Source of the DNA: Corynebacterium crudilactis
GTDB lineage: Bacteria; Actinomycetota; Actinomycetes; Mycobacteriales; Mycobacteriaceae
NCBI RefSeq assembly: GCF_001643015.1
Contig: NZ_CP015622.1
Span: 2,369,358-2,433,357 of the forward strand
Direction of reading: 5' to 3'
Length of the DNA stretch: 64,000 nt
The notes beneath the pieces were generated by a model that was not told where the DNA came from, searched no databases, and was given only the letters and a program-made list of their open reading frames with translations. The position numbers were made by a program, and so were the translations under genes. Of this stretch, positions 1 to 8,129 are shown piece by piece (within the stretch, counting starts at the first letter, position 1; each line of letters starts with the position of its first letter).

Positions 1-402
1 GTTGAAGGTGGCGCAATCGACTGGGCTGGACACGCAAATGACATCGCTCGCGATATCGAAGAAGTTCAGGCATTCAACAATGCAGTAGAAACAGTCATCG
101 AATGGGTCGAGACAAACTCCTCTTGGGATGAAACCCTTGTGATCGTCACTGCAGACCACGAAACCGGATATATGACCGGCCCAGATAATGATCCAAACTG
201 GTCTGCAATGACTGGTGCTGCAGGCATCGTCCCGAACCATGGTTGGTCTTCAGGAAACCACACCAACCAACTTGTGCCACTGTTTGCACGCGGTGCAGGC
301 GCTTCCGATATTGTCGCGGCAGCTGATGAAGTTGATCTTGTTCGAGGCAACTATATCGACAACGTTGAGGTAGCAAACCTTACCTTCAATAAATGGTGGT
401 AA
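1..402 (+). CDS. phoB: Alkaline phosphatase, C-terminal part (cut by window edge)
   Basis: The reading frame is open from base 1 to a TAA at 400-402, so only the last 133 residues are present. The sequence opens with EGGAIDWAGH, followed by VTADHETGYM, the conserved metal-binding Asp-His of the alkaline phosphatase superfamily, and ends with a SSGNHTNQLVPLFARG stretch that carries the late metal-binding His. These motifs support a secreted phosphomonoesterase that releases phosphate from organic esters. The family is normally induced by phosphate starvation, but the promoter lies outside the window. In C. glutamicum the comparable gene is called phoB. The name rests on memory of that gene; the family assignment is secure. 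Confidence 0.88.
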   Translation, partial: VEGGAIDWAGHANDIARDIEEVQAFNNAVETVIEWVETNSSWDETLVIVTADHETGYMTGPDNDPNWSAMTGAAGIVPNHGWSSGNHTNQLVPLFARGAGASDIVAAADEVDLVRGNYIDNVEVANLTFNKWW

Positions 403-476
403 CACTCTCCTGACCAGCCGTTTTGATTAAAGCAGCGCGGTGCATTAAAGTTATCCGTGCTGCATAACGCGGTAAT

Positions 477-550
477 GGTGGCTGTAGTTCAGCTGGTAGA
501 GCACCAGGTTGTGATCCTGGGTGTCGCGGGTTCGAGCCCCGTCAGCCACC
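477..550 (+). tRNA. tRNA-His (GTG)
   Basis: The acceptor stem GTGGCTG (478-484) pairs with CAGCCAC (543-549). The anticodon arm CCAGG-TTGTGAT-CCTGG carries GTG at positions 34-36. The T arm contains the usual GGTTCGAGCCCC. A G at 477 can pair with the discriminator C at 550, the extra G(-1) characteristic of tRNA-His. No CCA is encoded. A strong terminator follows within 10 bases. Confidence 0.97.
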
Positions 551-559
551 CCTAATGAG

Positions 560-599
560 AACCCTGTGATCTTGATATTTCAAGATCACAGGGTTTTTT
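560..599 (+). terminator. Rho-independent terminator after tRNA-His
   Basis: A near-perfect inverted repeat of 14-15 bp (561-575 with 580-594, core CCCTGTGATCTTG) has a tiny loop and is followed by a T run (594-599). It directly follows the tRNA. Confidence 0.93.
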
Positions 600-705
600 C
601 ATTCCGTCAAAAGCCAAGGTGCACAAACTGCCCACCGCCTCTCCTACCAAGATATTTTTAGGCTTTTCGACGTCACCGCAGAGAAGGCTTCGCCAGGCAA
701 CTTAT

Positions 706-1632
706 TCAGGCCACACTATTGGCATGATCTCGACGAAAAACTGCTGGGGTGACTCCATATTTAGCCCGGAAAAGTCGTGTGAGATGCGCTTGACTCTGAA
801 TGCCGTGATTCATCCCGATGGTCAAGATTGTGAGATTTTGAAGACGTGGATCTCGAAGGTCTCGGTACACTGCTTCCAAACGGAGGGTGCGAATTAACTC
901 AGCCACACCAATTTCTTCATGTTGAAAGAGCCTCCTATGAAGTGTCCGAACTCCAAGCCTATGGGCACGCGCAATATGTTCAACTGAAAGATTGAAAGAA
1001 GCAAGATTCTCTCGAATATAGCTATGAACAGCAATTCGGAGAGCTTCATCATGAGCATAAGGTGCAGCTTTTTCATAGACAAGACCTGCAAGAAGATCGA
1101 TAGCTGCATGTCCTAAAAGCTCTGAGGATTCCTTACTGGCAGCACCATTCGAAACTGAGGAGTCAATTAACTGCATTAAAATTTCCCCAGCCCCAGGACT
1201 AGCGAAAAGCTGCTTGAATGCTTTATCCAAGGTCCGTTCCGGTAGAGACAGCTGCTCTCTCTGAACTGTCATCACAGTGCAATCCCACTGGCTTTCAAAA
1301 TGAAGCCGATATGGGATCGATGTATCGTAAATCGCTATTTCTCCGGGTCTAAGCCGCAGGTCTTCTTCGCCTTTCCGGGTCAAAAACATGGTTCCAGATT
1401 TCATGGCACAGACCTTTACTGGAGCGTTTTCAGCTTGTGAAATTCTTGCAGCGCTACGGTACAAAACCTGCGAAGTACCAGCGATTTGAAAGGTCGCAAC
1501 TTGTCCTAGAGTGGAGCAGCTTAACTCCCCTTGTGCGATATCGGCAGAAGCATGCAAATCAAGGCCGAACACAGAGTCCATTTGCCCCATCCATTGAGCA
1601 AATTTGGAATCAAACAACTTCACTACCTCCAA
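706..1632 (-). CDS. AraC-family transcriptional regulator
   Basis: The product is about 308 residues. The first two thirds resemble the AraC_binding_2 type sensing domain (beta-strand rich, with LRLRPGEIAIYDTSIPYRL typical of the cupin-like core). The last 100 residues form the double helix-turn-helix of AraC/XylS proteins (NLSVEHIARAHRLGVRTLHRRLF, then the LTRLFRAKYGVTPAVFRR signature). It is transcribed divergently from the aldehyde/alcohol dehydrogenase pair, which suggests that it activates them, probably in response to an aromatic alcohol, aldehyde or acid; that part is inference. The start is uncertain. An in-frame stop lies immediately upstream, the first possible codon is TTG at 1632, and a GGAGG inside the frame could instead serve a TTG at 1617. 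Confidence 0.87.
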   Translation of the reverse strand: MEVVKLFDSKFAQWMGQMDSVFGLDLHASADIAQGELSCSTLGQVATFQIAGTSQVLYRSAARISQAENAPVKVCAMKSGTMFLTRKGEEDLRLRPGEIAIYDTSIPYRLHFESQWDCTVMTVQREQLSLPERTLDKAFKQLFASPGAGEILMQLIDSSVSNGAASKESSELLGHAAIDLLAGLVYEKAAPYAHDEALRIAVHSYIRENLASFNLSVEHIARAHRLGVRTLHRRLFQHEEIGVAELIRTLRLEAVYRDLRDPRLQNLTILTIGMNHGIQSQAHLTRLFRAKYGVTPAVFRRDHANSVA

Positions 1633-1638
1633 TCAGGC

Positions 1639-1654
1639 AATCGATAAATCGATT
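1639..1654. promoter_or_regulatory. Repeated AATCGAT motif between the AraC gene and the dehydrogenase operon
   Basis: Two copies of AATCGAT lie 8 bp apart (1639 and 1647). Read the other way, they also make an almost perfect 16-bp inverted repeat. The site is just upstream of the AraC-type gene, inside the 139-bp divergent intergenic region. Direct repeats are usual for AraC/XylS operators, so this is a candidate binding site. No binding evidence exists here. Confidence 0.4.
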
Positions 1655-1771
1655 TTTCTGGCACAAATGATCAAAAACTCGGGCACTACTAGCCAAACAA
1701 GGAGTGATGCCAAGCACAATAATTAGACCCATGTTAGATATCGACAATTGTAAACATGGAAGGTTTTAACT

Positions 1772-3217
1772 GTGAATATCATCTATGAAAAATTCTTCAT
1801 CAATGGTGAATGGACCACACCGTTAAGTGAAAAGGTCATCGTTTCGATTAATCCCAGTACAGAGCAAACCAATGGACAAGTCCCAGAAGCCGTGGAAGCT
1901 GACATTGATGCTGCTGTCGCTGCAGCACGCAACGCTTTTGATAATCCCCGGATCTGGTCTGGGTGGGAACCTGCTGAGCGTGCCGTAGTAATGCGACAGC
2001 TTGCAGATGAAATCGATGCGCGGAGCGAAGAATTTCAACAACGCGTGAGCGCGCAGAATGGCATGCCAGTATCCGTGGCAGCTCAGTTGGAAACTGGCTA
2101 TCCAAGCGCTGTCCTGCGTTACTATGCAGATTTGGTTAGCCAAGAAACATTCACAGATATCAGAGCAGGACTATTTGGCGGAGAAATTGAAGTCCGTCGG
2201 CAGCCAATCGGTGTGGTCGCGGCGATCGTACCGTGGAATTTCCCGCAAGCACTGACTATGTTCAAGCTTGCGCCTGCTCTGGCAGCAGGCTGCACCATCA
2301 TAATTAAGCCATCACCAGAAACTGTCTTAGATGCTTATCTCCTAGCTGAAGCAGTCGAAGCTGCTGGCATTCCCGCTGGCGTAGTCAATATTGTTCCTGG
2401 CGGGCGTGACGCCGGCGCGTATCTTGTTTCCCATCCGCATGTAAACAAAGTGGCATTTACTGGTTCAACAGCAGCTGGACAGAAAATTGGCGAGGTATGT
2501 GGTCGTCTGCTTCGTCCTGCAACATTGGAGCTTGGCGGGAAGTCAGCAGCCATTGTGCTTGATGATGCTGACATCGATCTATCCAAAATCGGAGAAGGTT
2601 TATTTACCTCCACATTGTTAAACAATGGACAAACGTGTTTCTTGGGAACTCGTATCCTGGCACCGCAATCACGCTACGCGGAAATCGTAGAGGCTTTTAC
2701 AGCCTTTGCAGGCAGCCTGAAGGTTGGTGTGGCGTCTTCTCTAGATACCCAAATCGGTCCCATGGCTACGGCCAAGCAACGTGAGCGCGTGGAATCTTAT
2801 ATCGCTCAAGGCAAAAACTCCGGCGCCCTCATCACTGTCGGTGGCAGCCGTCCTCAAGATCTCGACGCCGGATTCTTCGTAGAGCCAACAGTATTTGCCA
2901 ATGTCGACAATCACGCAACGATCGCCCAAGAAGAAATCTTCGGACCAGTGCTTTCTGTCATTCCTTATAGCACTGATGAACAAGCCATCCAGATAGCTAA
3001 CGATTCTAATTTTGGACTCGGAGGCACTGTCTGGACCACTGATCCTGAACGAGGTGCAGCGATAGCGCGCCGGGTCCAGACTGGCACTATTGGCATCAAC
3101 CGCTACATTCCCGATCCCGCTGCACCTTTTGGTGGTGTAAAAAGGAGTGGACTTGGCAGAGAACTCGGCCCAGAAGGACTAGCCTCCTACCAAGAAACAC
3201 AGACCATCTATCTATAG
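1772..3217 (+). CDS. NAD(P)-dependent aldehyde dehydrogenase, aromatic/betaine-aldehyde type
   Basis: This full-length ALDH of 481 residues oxidises an aldehyde to the acid with NAD(P)+. Visible landmarks are the PWNFP coenzyme-site motif (about 154-158), FTGSTAAG (about 229-236), the general base in LELGGKS (E253), the catalytic cysteine in NNGQTCF (C289) and the EEIFGPVL motif. It starts with GTG preceded by GGAAGG. The alcohol dehydrogenase follows 45 bp downstream with its own good ribosome site, so the two are probably co-transcribed. Paired with an aryl-alcohol-type ADH and an AraC regulator, it probably oxidises a benzaldehyde-like substrate. The sequence does not fix the substrate. 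Confidence 0.9.
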   Translation: MNIIYEKFFINGEWTTPLSEKVIVSINPSTEQTNGQVPEAVEADIDAAVAAARNAFDNPRIWSGWEPAERAVVMRQLADEIDARSEEFQQRVSAQNGMPVSVAAQLETGYPSAVLRYYADLVSQETFTDIRAGLFGGEIEVRRQPIGVVAAIVPWNFPQALTMFKLAPALAAGCTIIIKPSPETVLDAYLLAEAVEAAGIPAGVVNIVPGGRDAGAYLVSHPHVNKVAFTGSTAAGQKIGEVCGRLLRPATLELGGKSAAIVLDDADIDLSKIGEGLFTSTLLNNGQTCFLGTRILAPQSRYAEIVEAFTAFAGSLKVGVASSLDTQIGPMATAKQRERVESYIAQGKNSGALITVGGSRPQDLDAGFFVEPTVFANVDNHATIAQEEIFGPVLSVIPYSTDEQAIQIANDSNFGLGGTVWTTDPERGAAIARRVQTGTIGINRYIPDPAAPFGGVKRSGLGRELGPEGLASYQETQTIYL

Positions 3218-3262
3218 CTACAGCCCGTTTCATCAAAATCTCTCTTATATATAAGGAGCATC

Positions 3263-4363
3263 ATGAAAACTACTGCCGCAATTGTGCGTTCCACGGAACA
3301 GCCCTTTGAAATCACCACTGTTGATGTGGACGCACCACGACCAGATGAAGTCCAGGTCCGAGTCCTCGCCGCCGGCGTCTGTCACACTGACGCAATCGTT
3401 CGTGATCAGATTTACCCTACTTTTCTTCCTGCAGTATTCGGCCATGAAGGCGCCGGCGTTGTTGTAGCTGTAGGTTCAGCGGTTACTTCCGTAAAACCTG
3501 ATGACAAGGTTGTTCTCGGATTCAACTCCTGTGGTCAGTGTCTGAAATGTTTGGGCGGTAAGCCTGCCTACTGTGAAAATTTCTATGCGAAGAATTTCGC
3601 TTGCACCCGCGATGACGGATCAACTGCTTTTTCTGAAGATGGTGAGCAAGTAGGTTCTCATTTCTTCGGTCAATCCACTTTCGCTAACTACACGAATGTT
3701 TCCGCTCGCAGTGTGGTCAAAGTAGATGATGATGTTCCTCTGGAGCTTCTTGGACCACTTGGTTGTGGCCTTTCCACTGGTGCTGGTGCGATTCTCAATT
3801 CTCTTGGTGTGCAGGCCGGAGATACTGTGGCAGTCTTTGGCACTGGAGCAGTAGGTTCGGCTGCAATCATGGCGGCAGCTGCAACTGGAGCGACCACTAT
3901 CATCGCGGTTGATATCCATGATTCCCGCCTCGAGATGGCTAAGGAACTTGGAGCAACCCACACGATCAACTCCAAGAACGAAGATCCTACGGAGAAAATC
4001 AAGCAACTTACCGGCGATGGTGTGCAGTTTGCACTGGATACCACTGGTGTTGTGGCAGTAACTAGGCAGGCTGCGGATTCTCTGGCTATTAACGGCACTG
4101 TTGGACTAGTTGGTGCTCCAGCTCCCGGCACAGAAGTAACCTTCGAAGTCGGTGCTTCGCTGGTCCGCGGATGGAAATTCCAGACCATCATTGAAGGCGA
4201 CGCTATTCCACAGGATTTCATCCCCCGCCTGGTTCATATGTGGCGCCTTGGAAAATTCCCCATTGAGAAACTGGTACGTACTTACCCATTGGAGCAAATC
4301 AATGAGGCTTTCGCGGACTCTGCCAGCGGTGAAGTGATCAAACCCATCATCACTTTCCCTTAA
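3263..4363 (+). CDS. Zinc-dependent alcohol dehydrogenase, aryl-alcohol type
   Basis: This medium-chain dehydrogenase/reductase of 366 residues interconverts a primary alcohol and its aldehyde with NAD+. Catalytic zinc ligands are visible at C40 (GVCHTD), H61 (GHEGAG) and a cysteine in GPLGCGLSTG. Structural zinc cysteines are C90, C93, C96 and C104. The Rossmann glycine motif is FGTGAVG. An AAGGAG ribosome site precedes the ATG. The GPLGCGLSTGAGA segment and overall length match the benzyl-alcohol dehydrogenase (XylB/AreB-like) branch. With the upstream aldehyde dehydrogenase it would convert alcohol to aldehyde to acid. A bidirectional terminator ends the operon. Confidence 0.9.
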   Translation: MKTTAAIVRSTEQPFEITTVDVDAPRPDEVQVRVLAAGVCHTDAIVRDQIYPTFLPAVFGHEGAGVVVAVGSAVTSVKPDDKVVLGFNSCGQCLKCLGGKPAYCENFYAKNFACTRDDGSTAFSEDGEQVGSHFFGQSTFANYTNVSARSVVKVDDDVPLELLGPLGCGLSTGAGAILNSLGVQAGDTVAVFGTGAVGSAAIMAAAATGATTIIAVDIHDSRLEMAKELGATHTINSKNEDPTEKIKQLTGDGVQFALDTTGVVAVTRQAADSLAINGTVGLVGAPAPGTEVTFEVGASLVRGWKFQTIIEGDAIPQDFIPRLVHMWRLGKFPIEKLVRTYPLEQINEAFADSASGEVIKPIITFP

Positions 4364-4416
4364 AAGCAAAAGATTTTGCTTGTCGACGCCTCCCCATGTT
4401 AGGCAAGCAACGGCAA

Positions 4417-4448
4417 AAGCCACCTCCCAAAGGAGGTGGCTTAGCTTT
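4417..4448. terminator. Bidirectional terminator between adh and cspB
   Basis: An 11-bp perfect stem, AAGCCACCTCC (4417-4427) with GGAGGTGGCTT (4432-4442), has a 4-base loop. A-rich sequence lies on one side and TTTT downstream on the other. The genes on both sides converge on it. Confidence 0.9.
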
Positions 4449-4467
4449 TAGCTATCTCGGCCTTAAA

Positions 4468-5955
4468 TTAGAACTTAAGGATTCCGGAGATCATTGGGAA
4501 GATAGCTGCAATAGCTGCGATGATCGCTGCAATAGCTGCGAATGGTCCCCAAGTTCCGATGTCAGAGGAAGAACCGTTTTCCTTGTCATCGCCAGCTGGC
4601 TTCTCATCGTCTTTAGCTGCAAGAGCGTCAGCGATTGCCTTCTGAGCGTCTGCTGCTTCCTGAGCGATGCGGAGCTGCTCAGCGCGGTAGGCTTCATCAG
4701 CAAGACGCTCTGCTTCTACGCGAGCTGCTTCTGCGCGAGCTGCCGAATCCAGGTTCTGGACATAAGCAACCTTTTCCTGCCACTGACCATTGATGAAGAT
4801 CTTCGCGTAGGTCTCGATAGCGAACTTCAGCTCAGCGCGGTCGTATTCGCGCTGCTCGTCGTTATCACGGCGATCGGTCCACCAGCTCAGGAAGAACCTT
4901 TCTGTTGCTGCATCAGCGCGGTTGAGTTCACCAAGGTTGAACGCAGCTGCGTCAAACAGACTTGCGTACAAGCCCGCGTAGTGCGTGCGCAGGGTCTTGC
5001 CCTCAACGTTGATGTTCTCAACGTTTTCGTAGAGTTCAATGTAGCGAGCGGTGGTGGAGAAGATTGCTTCGATAACGCGTAGGCTGTCGCGCTGTGCGGT
5101 TGCACGCTCGAGGAAGAGCTGGCGTACGAGGACGTCAGACTTCTGAGCCTCAAGGTTCTTAGCAATTGCATCTGCACGAAGAGGTTCGATTGCCTCGAGG
5201 CGTGCATCGATCTCAGCCTTCAGAGCCTCTACAGCAGGAACGTGGTAACGAGTGACGTAGTCGTTGTGACGGTTGTCGATAGCCCACTCACCCAACCAGA
5301 CGAGGTCTTCGTTAACTTCAGCCTGCAGCTTCTTCAACTGGTTGTACGCTGGGTTAAGAAGTGGAGCAGAACCAGAAATGTCGCGGAAGTACAGTGCGTC
5401 GTAATTCCTGATAAGACGACCGTTGGTCTCGTTAGCAGCGTTAGCTGCAGAGATCAATGGGTTGATGTCGGCAGCTGCACCTTGAAGACCTGCACGGTAA
5501 GCTTCGAATGCTTCGGTAGCTTCGCGGTCAACCTTGAGTGCGTAGTTAACAGACTCACGAGTCTTGGTGATGGTCTGTGCGGAAGCTGCAAGCTCTTCAG
5601 TTGCACGAACGCGCGCAGCTTCGAATGCCTCGTATGCAGCCTGCTCAGAAGGATCAAATCCGCTTTCGCCGGCTTCAATCAGGTCTGCAACGATTCCCCT
5701 AAGGTTACCGTTCTGGAAGTCAGACAGGTAAGCGCCAGTTGCGTCAGTCAGCGCCTTCAGCTGATCTTCGGTGTGGTTAACCGGGCCGACAGGCTGAATG
5801 GTTGAACCATCAGCGTCGTTGAAGTTATCGGAGTTATTGAAGGTTGGGTTGGTTCCAGTCTCCTGAGCAAATGCTGGGATAGCAACACCAGAAGCAGCGG
5901 TGGAAATTGCAATGGCACCGGCGAGAGCGGCGGTGCGAATACGGTTGTTAAACAT
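4468..5955 (-). CDS. cspB: Surface (S-) layer protein PS2
   Basis: The product has 495 residues. The N-terminus (MFNNRIRTAALAGAIAIS...) is a signal peptide ending at AFA-QE about residue 30, essentially the PS2/CspB signal sequence known from C. glutamicum. The mature part is acidic, alanine/glutamate-rich and mostly helical, with long heptad-like stretches. A Lys/Asp/Gly/Ser linker (about 450-470) is followed by a hydrophobic C-terminal anchor (WGPFAAIAAIIAAIAAIF) that in PS2 holds the lattice to the mycolate outer layer. The ATG is preceded by AAGGAG with a long 12-nt spacer. cspB is known to be present in some C. glutamicum strains and missing from others as part of a small island, and to be activated by the LuxR-type regulator RamA. 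Confidence 0.95.
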   Translation of the reverse strand: MFNNRIRTAALAGAIAISTAASGVAIPAFAQETGTNPTFNNSDNFNDADGSTIQPVGPVNHTEDQLKALTDATGAYLSDFQNGNLRGIVADLIEAGESGFDPSEQAAYEAFEAARVRATEELAASAQTITKTRESVNYALKVDREATEAFEAYRAGLQGAAADINPLISAANAANETNGRLIRNYDALYFRDISGSAPLLNPAYNQLKKLQAEVNEDLVWLGEWAIDNRHNDYVTRYHVPAVEALKAEIDARLEAIEPLRADAIAKNLEAQKSDVLVRQLFLERATAQRDSLRVIEAIFSTTARYIELYENVENINVEGKTLRTHYAGLYASLFDAAAFNLGELNRADAATERFFLSWWTDRRDNDEQREYDRAELKFAIETYAKIFINGQWQEKVAYVQNLDSAARAEAARVEAERLADEAYRAEQLRIAQEAADAQKAIADALAAKDDEKPAGDDKENGSSSDIGTWGPFAAIAAIIAAIAAIFPMISGILKF

Positions 5956-5995
5956 CGGGGCGAAGATCTCCTTGAATAGGAATCGAAAGACGAGA

Positions 5996-6008
5996 CCCTT
6001 TGGGGTTC
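5996..6008. promoter_or_regulatory. Candidate RamA-like box in the cspB leader
   Basis: ACCC-TTT-GGGGTT lies about 40 bp upstream of the cspB start codon. It is a C-run followed by a G-run, as in RamA motifs. It is short, so chance occurrence is possible. Confidence 0.35.
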
Positions 6009-6278
6009 AAATAAGACAACCCAAATTGGCTGAGCACGACATGGGATTACTTGTAAGAGAAGCAAACGCCACTCACTACGCCACTGATGTAGCAGCTTAG
6101 CAGCTTGTCGCTGAGCAAAACTCTAAGCCAGGTTTGATATTTTTGCCAGGAGAATTAAAAAAATGAGCCTGAATCTGGACGCAACCTGTCTCTTTAATAT
6201 CGGTCTTATAACTTTTATTTTTAACCAAAAATGCTGGTCACAAAGAGATAACTATAAACGTGTCGCAAATTTGATATT

Positions 6279-6292
6279 ACCCCAATACGGGG
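6279..6292. promoter_or_regulatory. Candidate RamA-like box 1 (ACCCC-N5-GGGG)
   Basis: ACCCC at 6279-6283 and GGGG at 6289-6292 are separated by 5 bp, about 330 bp upstream of cspB. RamA is known to recognise short G-run/C-run motifs and to activate cspB. Confidence 0.45.
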
Positions 6293-6539
6293 CTGAGGGC
6301 TGATGTTGAAAATTTCAAAAATACTCCCAGGAAATTTCAAAAACCACCCTCAATCACAACTCGGAAAGTTTTCCAAAAGTGCCATTGACTATTTAATTCA
6401 GAAGAATTTTTCTATATATCAAATATGCAGCAGGGTTAATTCCAGGTAAGAAATTTCCCCCGAAAAATACATTTCCCCAACAAAAGCTCCACATTAACTA
6501 CTTGAAATAAGCACATAACATAGCTAACCAATTCCTGTG

Positions 6540-6555
6540 TGGGGAATTCACCCCA
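6540..6555. promoter_or_regulatory. Candidate RamA-like box 2 (TGGGG-N6-CCCCA)
   Basis: The inverted repeat TGGGG (6540-6544) and CCCCA (6551-6555) is separated by AATTCA. It is the most symmetrical G/C-run pair in the intergenic region and lies between cspB and larA, so it could act on either gene. Confidence 0.45.
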
Positions 6556-6712
6556 ATGACACCTTGATAAAATAATCAAAAACTGTCACTTTTCCAAAAT
6601 CAATAATGGATAGTGATCAATCTTTAAATTGAAGCACTCTACCCATCTTGTGCACGCCTCGACTGATGGATGGCTGCCAATATGTGATTCAGCAAGAAAT
6701 CTGACAAGCGCT

Positions 6713-6728
6713 TTGCAACAAAGTGCAA
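6713..6728. promoter_or_regulatory. Inverted repeat TTGCA-N6-TGCAA upstream of larA
   Basis: TTGCA (6713-6717) and TGCAA (6724-6728) are symmetrical and end 39 bp before the larA ATG, a typical operator position. The left half, CTTTGCAAC, also resembles the RamB consensus of C. glutamicum. The regulator is unknown. Confidence 0.4.
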
Positions 6729-6767
6729 CTACTTGCCAAGTGATGAAGGTCTGAGGACACTATATTT

Positions 6768-8096
6768 ATGAGCCAAAAGACTATTACTCTCCCCATTCCT
6801 GAAGGACTTGCAGAGTCTGCAGCATTACTTGGTGGACCCACTGAGGTGCTTAATGATGAACAAGCTCGTCAGTTCATTCTTGATGAAGTAGCAAAGCTAG
6901 ATGTTGACGGTAAAACCGTATGCATCCCAATTCCTGACGGCACGCGTTCTGGCCCGCATGGTCTGATGATCCAGGCTGTATATGACGCCATTGCTGATCG
7001 CGCCAAGTCCATCACTATTCTTATTGCACTCGGAACACATGCTGCGATGGACGAGCCTTCTATTGCAAAGCTATTGAGTGTTCCTTCCGGAAGCATCAAA
7101 GAACGCTTCCCCAAGGCAAACGTAATCAACCATGACTGGCACAACCCAGAGGCTATTGTTTCTCTTGGCACTATTGAAGCTGCAGAGATTTCACGGCTGA
7201 CCAGTGGTTTACTCAATGACCGCGATATGGATGTCCAGATCAACAAGTTGGTGGCTGAAGCTGATGTGAACTTGGTTGTGGGGCCTATTTTCCCACATGA
7301 GGTTGTTGGTTTTTCTGGTGGTAATAAGTACTTCTTCCCTGGCTGCTCGGTGCATGATGTTATCGATATTTCGCACTGGGTCGGTGCGCTGATTACCGCT
7401 TCCGAGATCATCGGCACGTTAGGTATTACTCCTGTGCGTCAGCTGATTAACTCTGCGTCTGCTCTTATTCCTGGTGAAAAGCATGCAGTTACTTATGTCT
7501 CCACCACCGGTGATGATGATCAGCCAGTGCTGCATTCTGTAGCAGTTGGCACTACTGAATCTGCATGGGCAGCTAATGCCAATGTTGCATCCTCGACCCA
7601 CATCAAGTGGATCGATGCACCATATAAGCGCATTGTTTCTAAGATTCCGGAAATGTATGAGGATCTGTGGACTGGCGCAAAGGGCGTCTACAAGATGGAG
7701 CCAGTCTGCGAAGATGGCGGCGAAGTAATCGTCTACGCACCTCATATCACTGAGATCTCTGAGATGCACCAGGGCTTAGCAGATATTGGATACCACTGCA
7801 TCGAATACTTCACCAAGCAGTGGGATAAGTTCAAGGAACATCCATGGGGCGAGATCGCACACTCCACGCACGTTCGCGGGTTGGGCACTTTTGATCCAGA
7901 AACCGGCGAAGAGAAGCTGCGTATCAACGTGACTTTGGCATCTCAGGTGTCACCAGAGGTTTGTGCTGCCTACAACATTGGATACGCCGATCCTGCGTCC
8001 TTTGATTGGGACGCACTTGAGGCAGATCCAGATACCCTGGTTGTTGAACACGCAGGTGAGATCTTGCACCGCTTGGCATCCCAGCGCTCCGTATAA
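6768..8096 (+). CDS. larA: LarA-family nickel-pincer racemase/epimerase (DUF2088)
   Basis: The product of 442 residues belongs to the family that racemises or epimerises 2-hydroxy acids with a nickel-pincer nucleotide. The landmarks of Lactobacillus LarA are all present with the same spacing. D57 and R60 lie in PDGTRSG, H91 in GTHAAM, H177 in FPHEVVGFSGG, the cofactor-binding K187 in GGNKYFFPG and the nickel ligand H203 in DISHW. The intervals 177-187-203 equal those of H174-K184-H200 in lactate racemase. larE and larB follow within 35 and 2 bp, forming an operon. The family includes enzymes acting on lactate, malate, phenyllactate and sugar acids, so the substrate here is open; the nearby hydroxypyruvate-isomerase-like gene hints at a C3/C4 hydroxy acid. 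Confidence 0.88.
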   Translation: MSQKTITLPIPEGLAESAALLGGPTEVLNDEQARQFILDEVAKLDVDGKTVCIPIPDGTRSGPHGLMIQAVYDAIADRAKSITILIALGTHAAMDEPSIAKLLSVPSGSIKERFPKANVINHDWHNPEAIVSLGTIEAAEISRLTSGLLNDRDMDVQINKLVAEADVNLVVGPIFPHEVVGFSGGNKYFFPGCSVHDVIDISHWVGALITASEIIGTLGITPVRQLINSASALIPGEKHAVTYVSTTGDDDQPVLHSVAVGTTESAWAANANVASSTHIKWIDAPYKRIVSKIPEMYEDLWTGAKGVYKMEPVCEDGGEVIVYAPHITEISEMHQGLADIGYHCIEYFTKQWDKFKEHPWGEIAHSTHVRGLGTFDPETGEEKLRINVTLASQVSPEVCAAYNIGYADPASFDWDALEADPDTLVVEHAGEILHRLASQRSV

Positions 8097-8129
8097 ACCC
8101 TCTAAAAATCAAGGAAAGCTACTTCTTAA

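Larger units (their letters stand above)
5956..6767. promoter_or_regulatory. AT-rich 812-bp divergent region between cspB and larA
   Basis: No gene is visible on either strand. The region is strikingly A+T-rich compared with its flanks and contains several paired runs of G and C (listed separately) that resemble RamA sites, consistent with the known long upstream region of cspB. It must hold the promoters of both cspB (leftward) and larA (rightward); I cannot assign the start points. Confidence 0.6.

Noticed and set aside
706..897. + strand 92-residue frame from 619 overlapping the AraC gene
   Set aside because: No ribosome site or family; it is antisense to the conserved AraC DNA-binding domain.
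4396..5082. + strand frame opposite cspB
   Set aside because: Cys/Ser-rich translation caused by the Ala/Glu-rich coiled-coil of CspB on the other strand; it also crosses the terminator.
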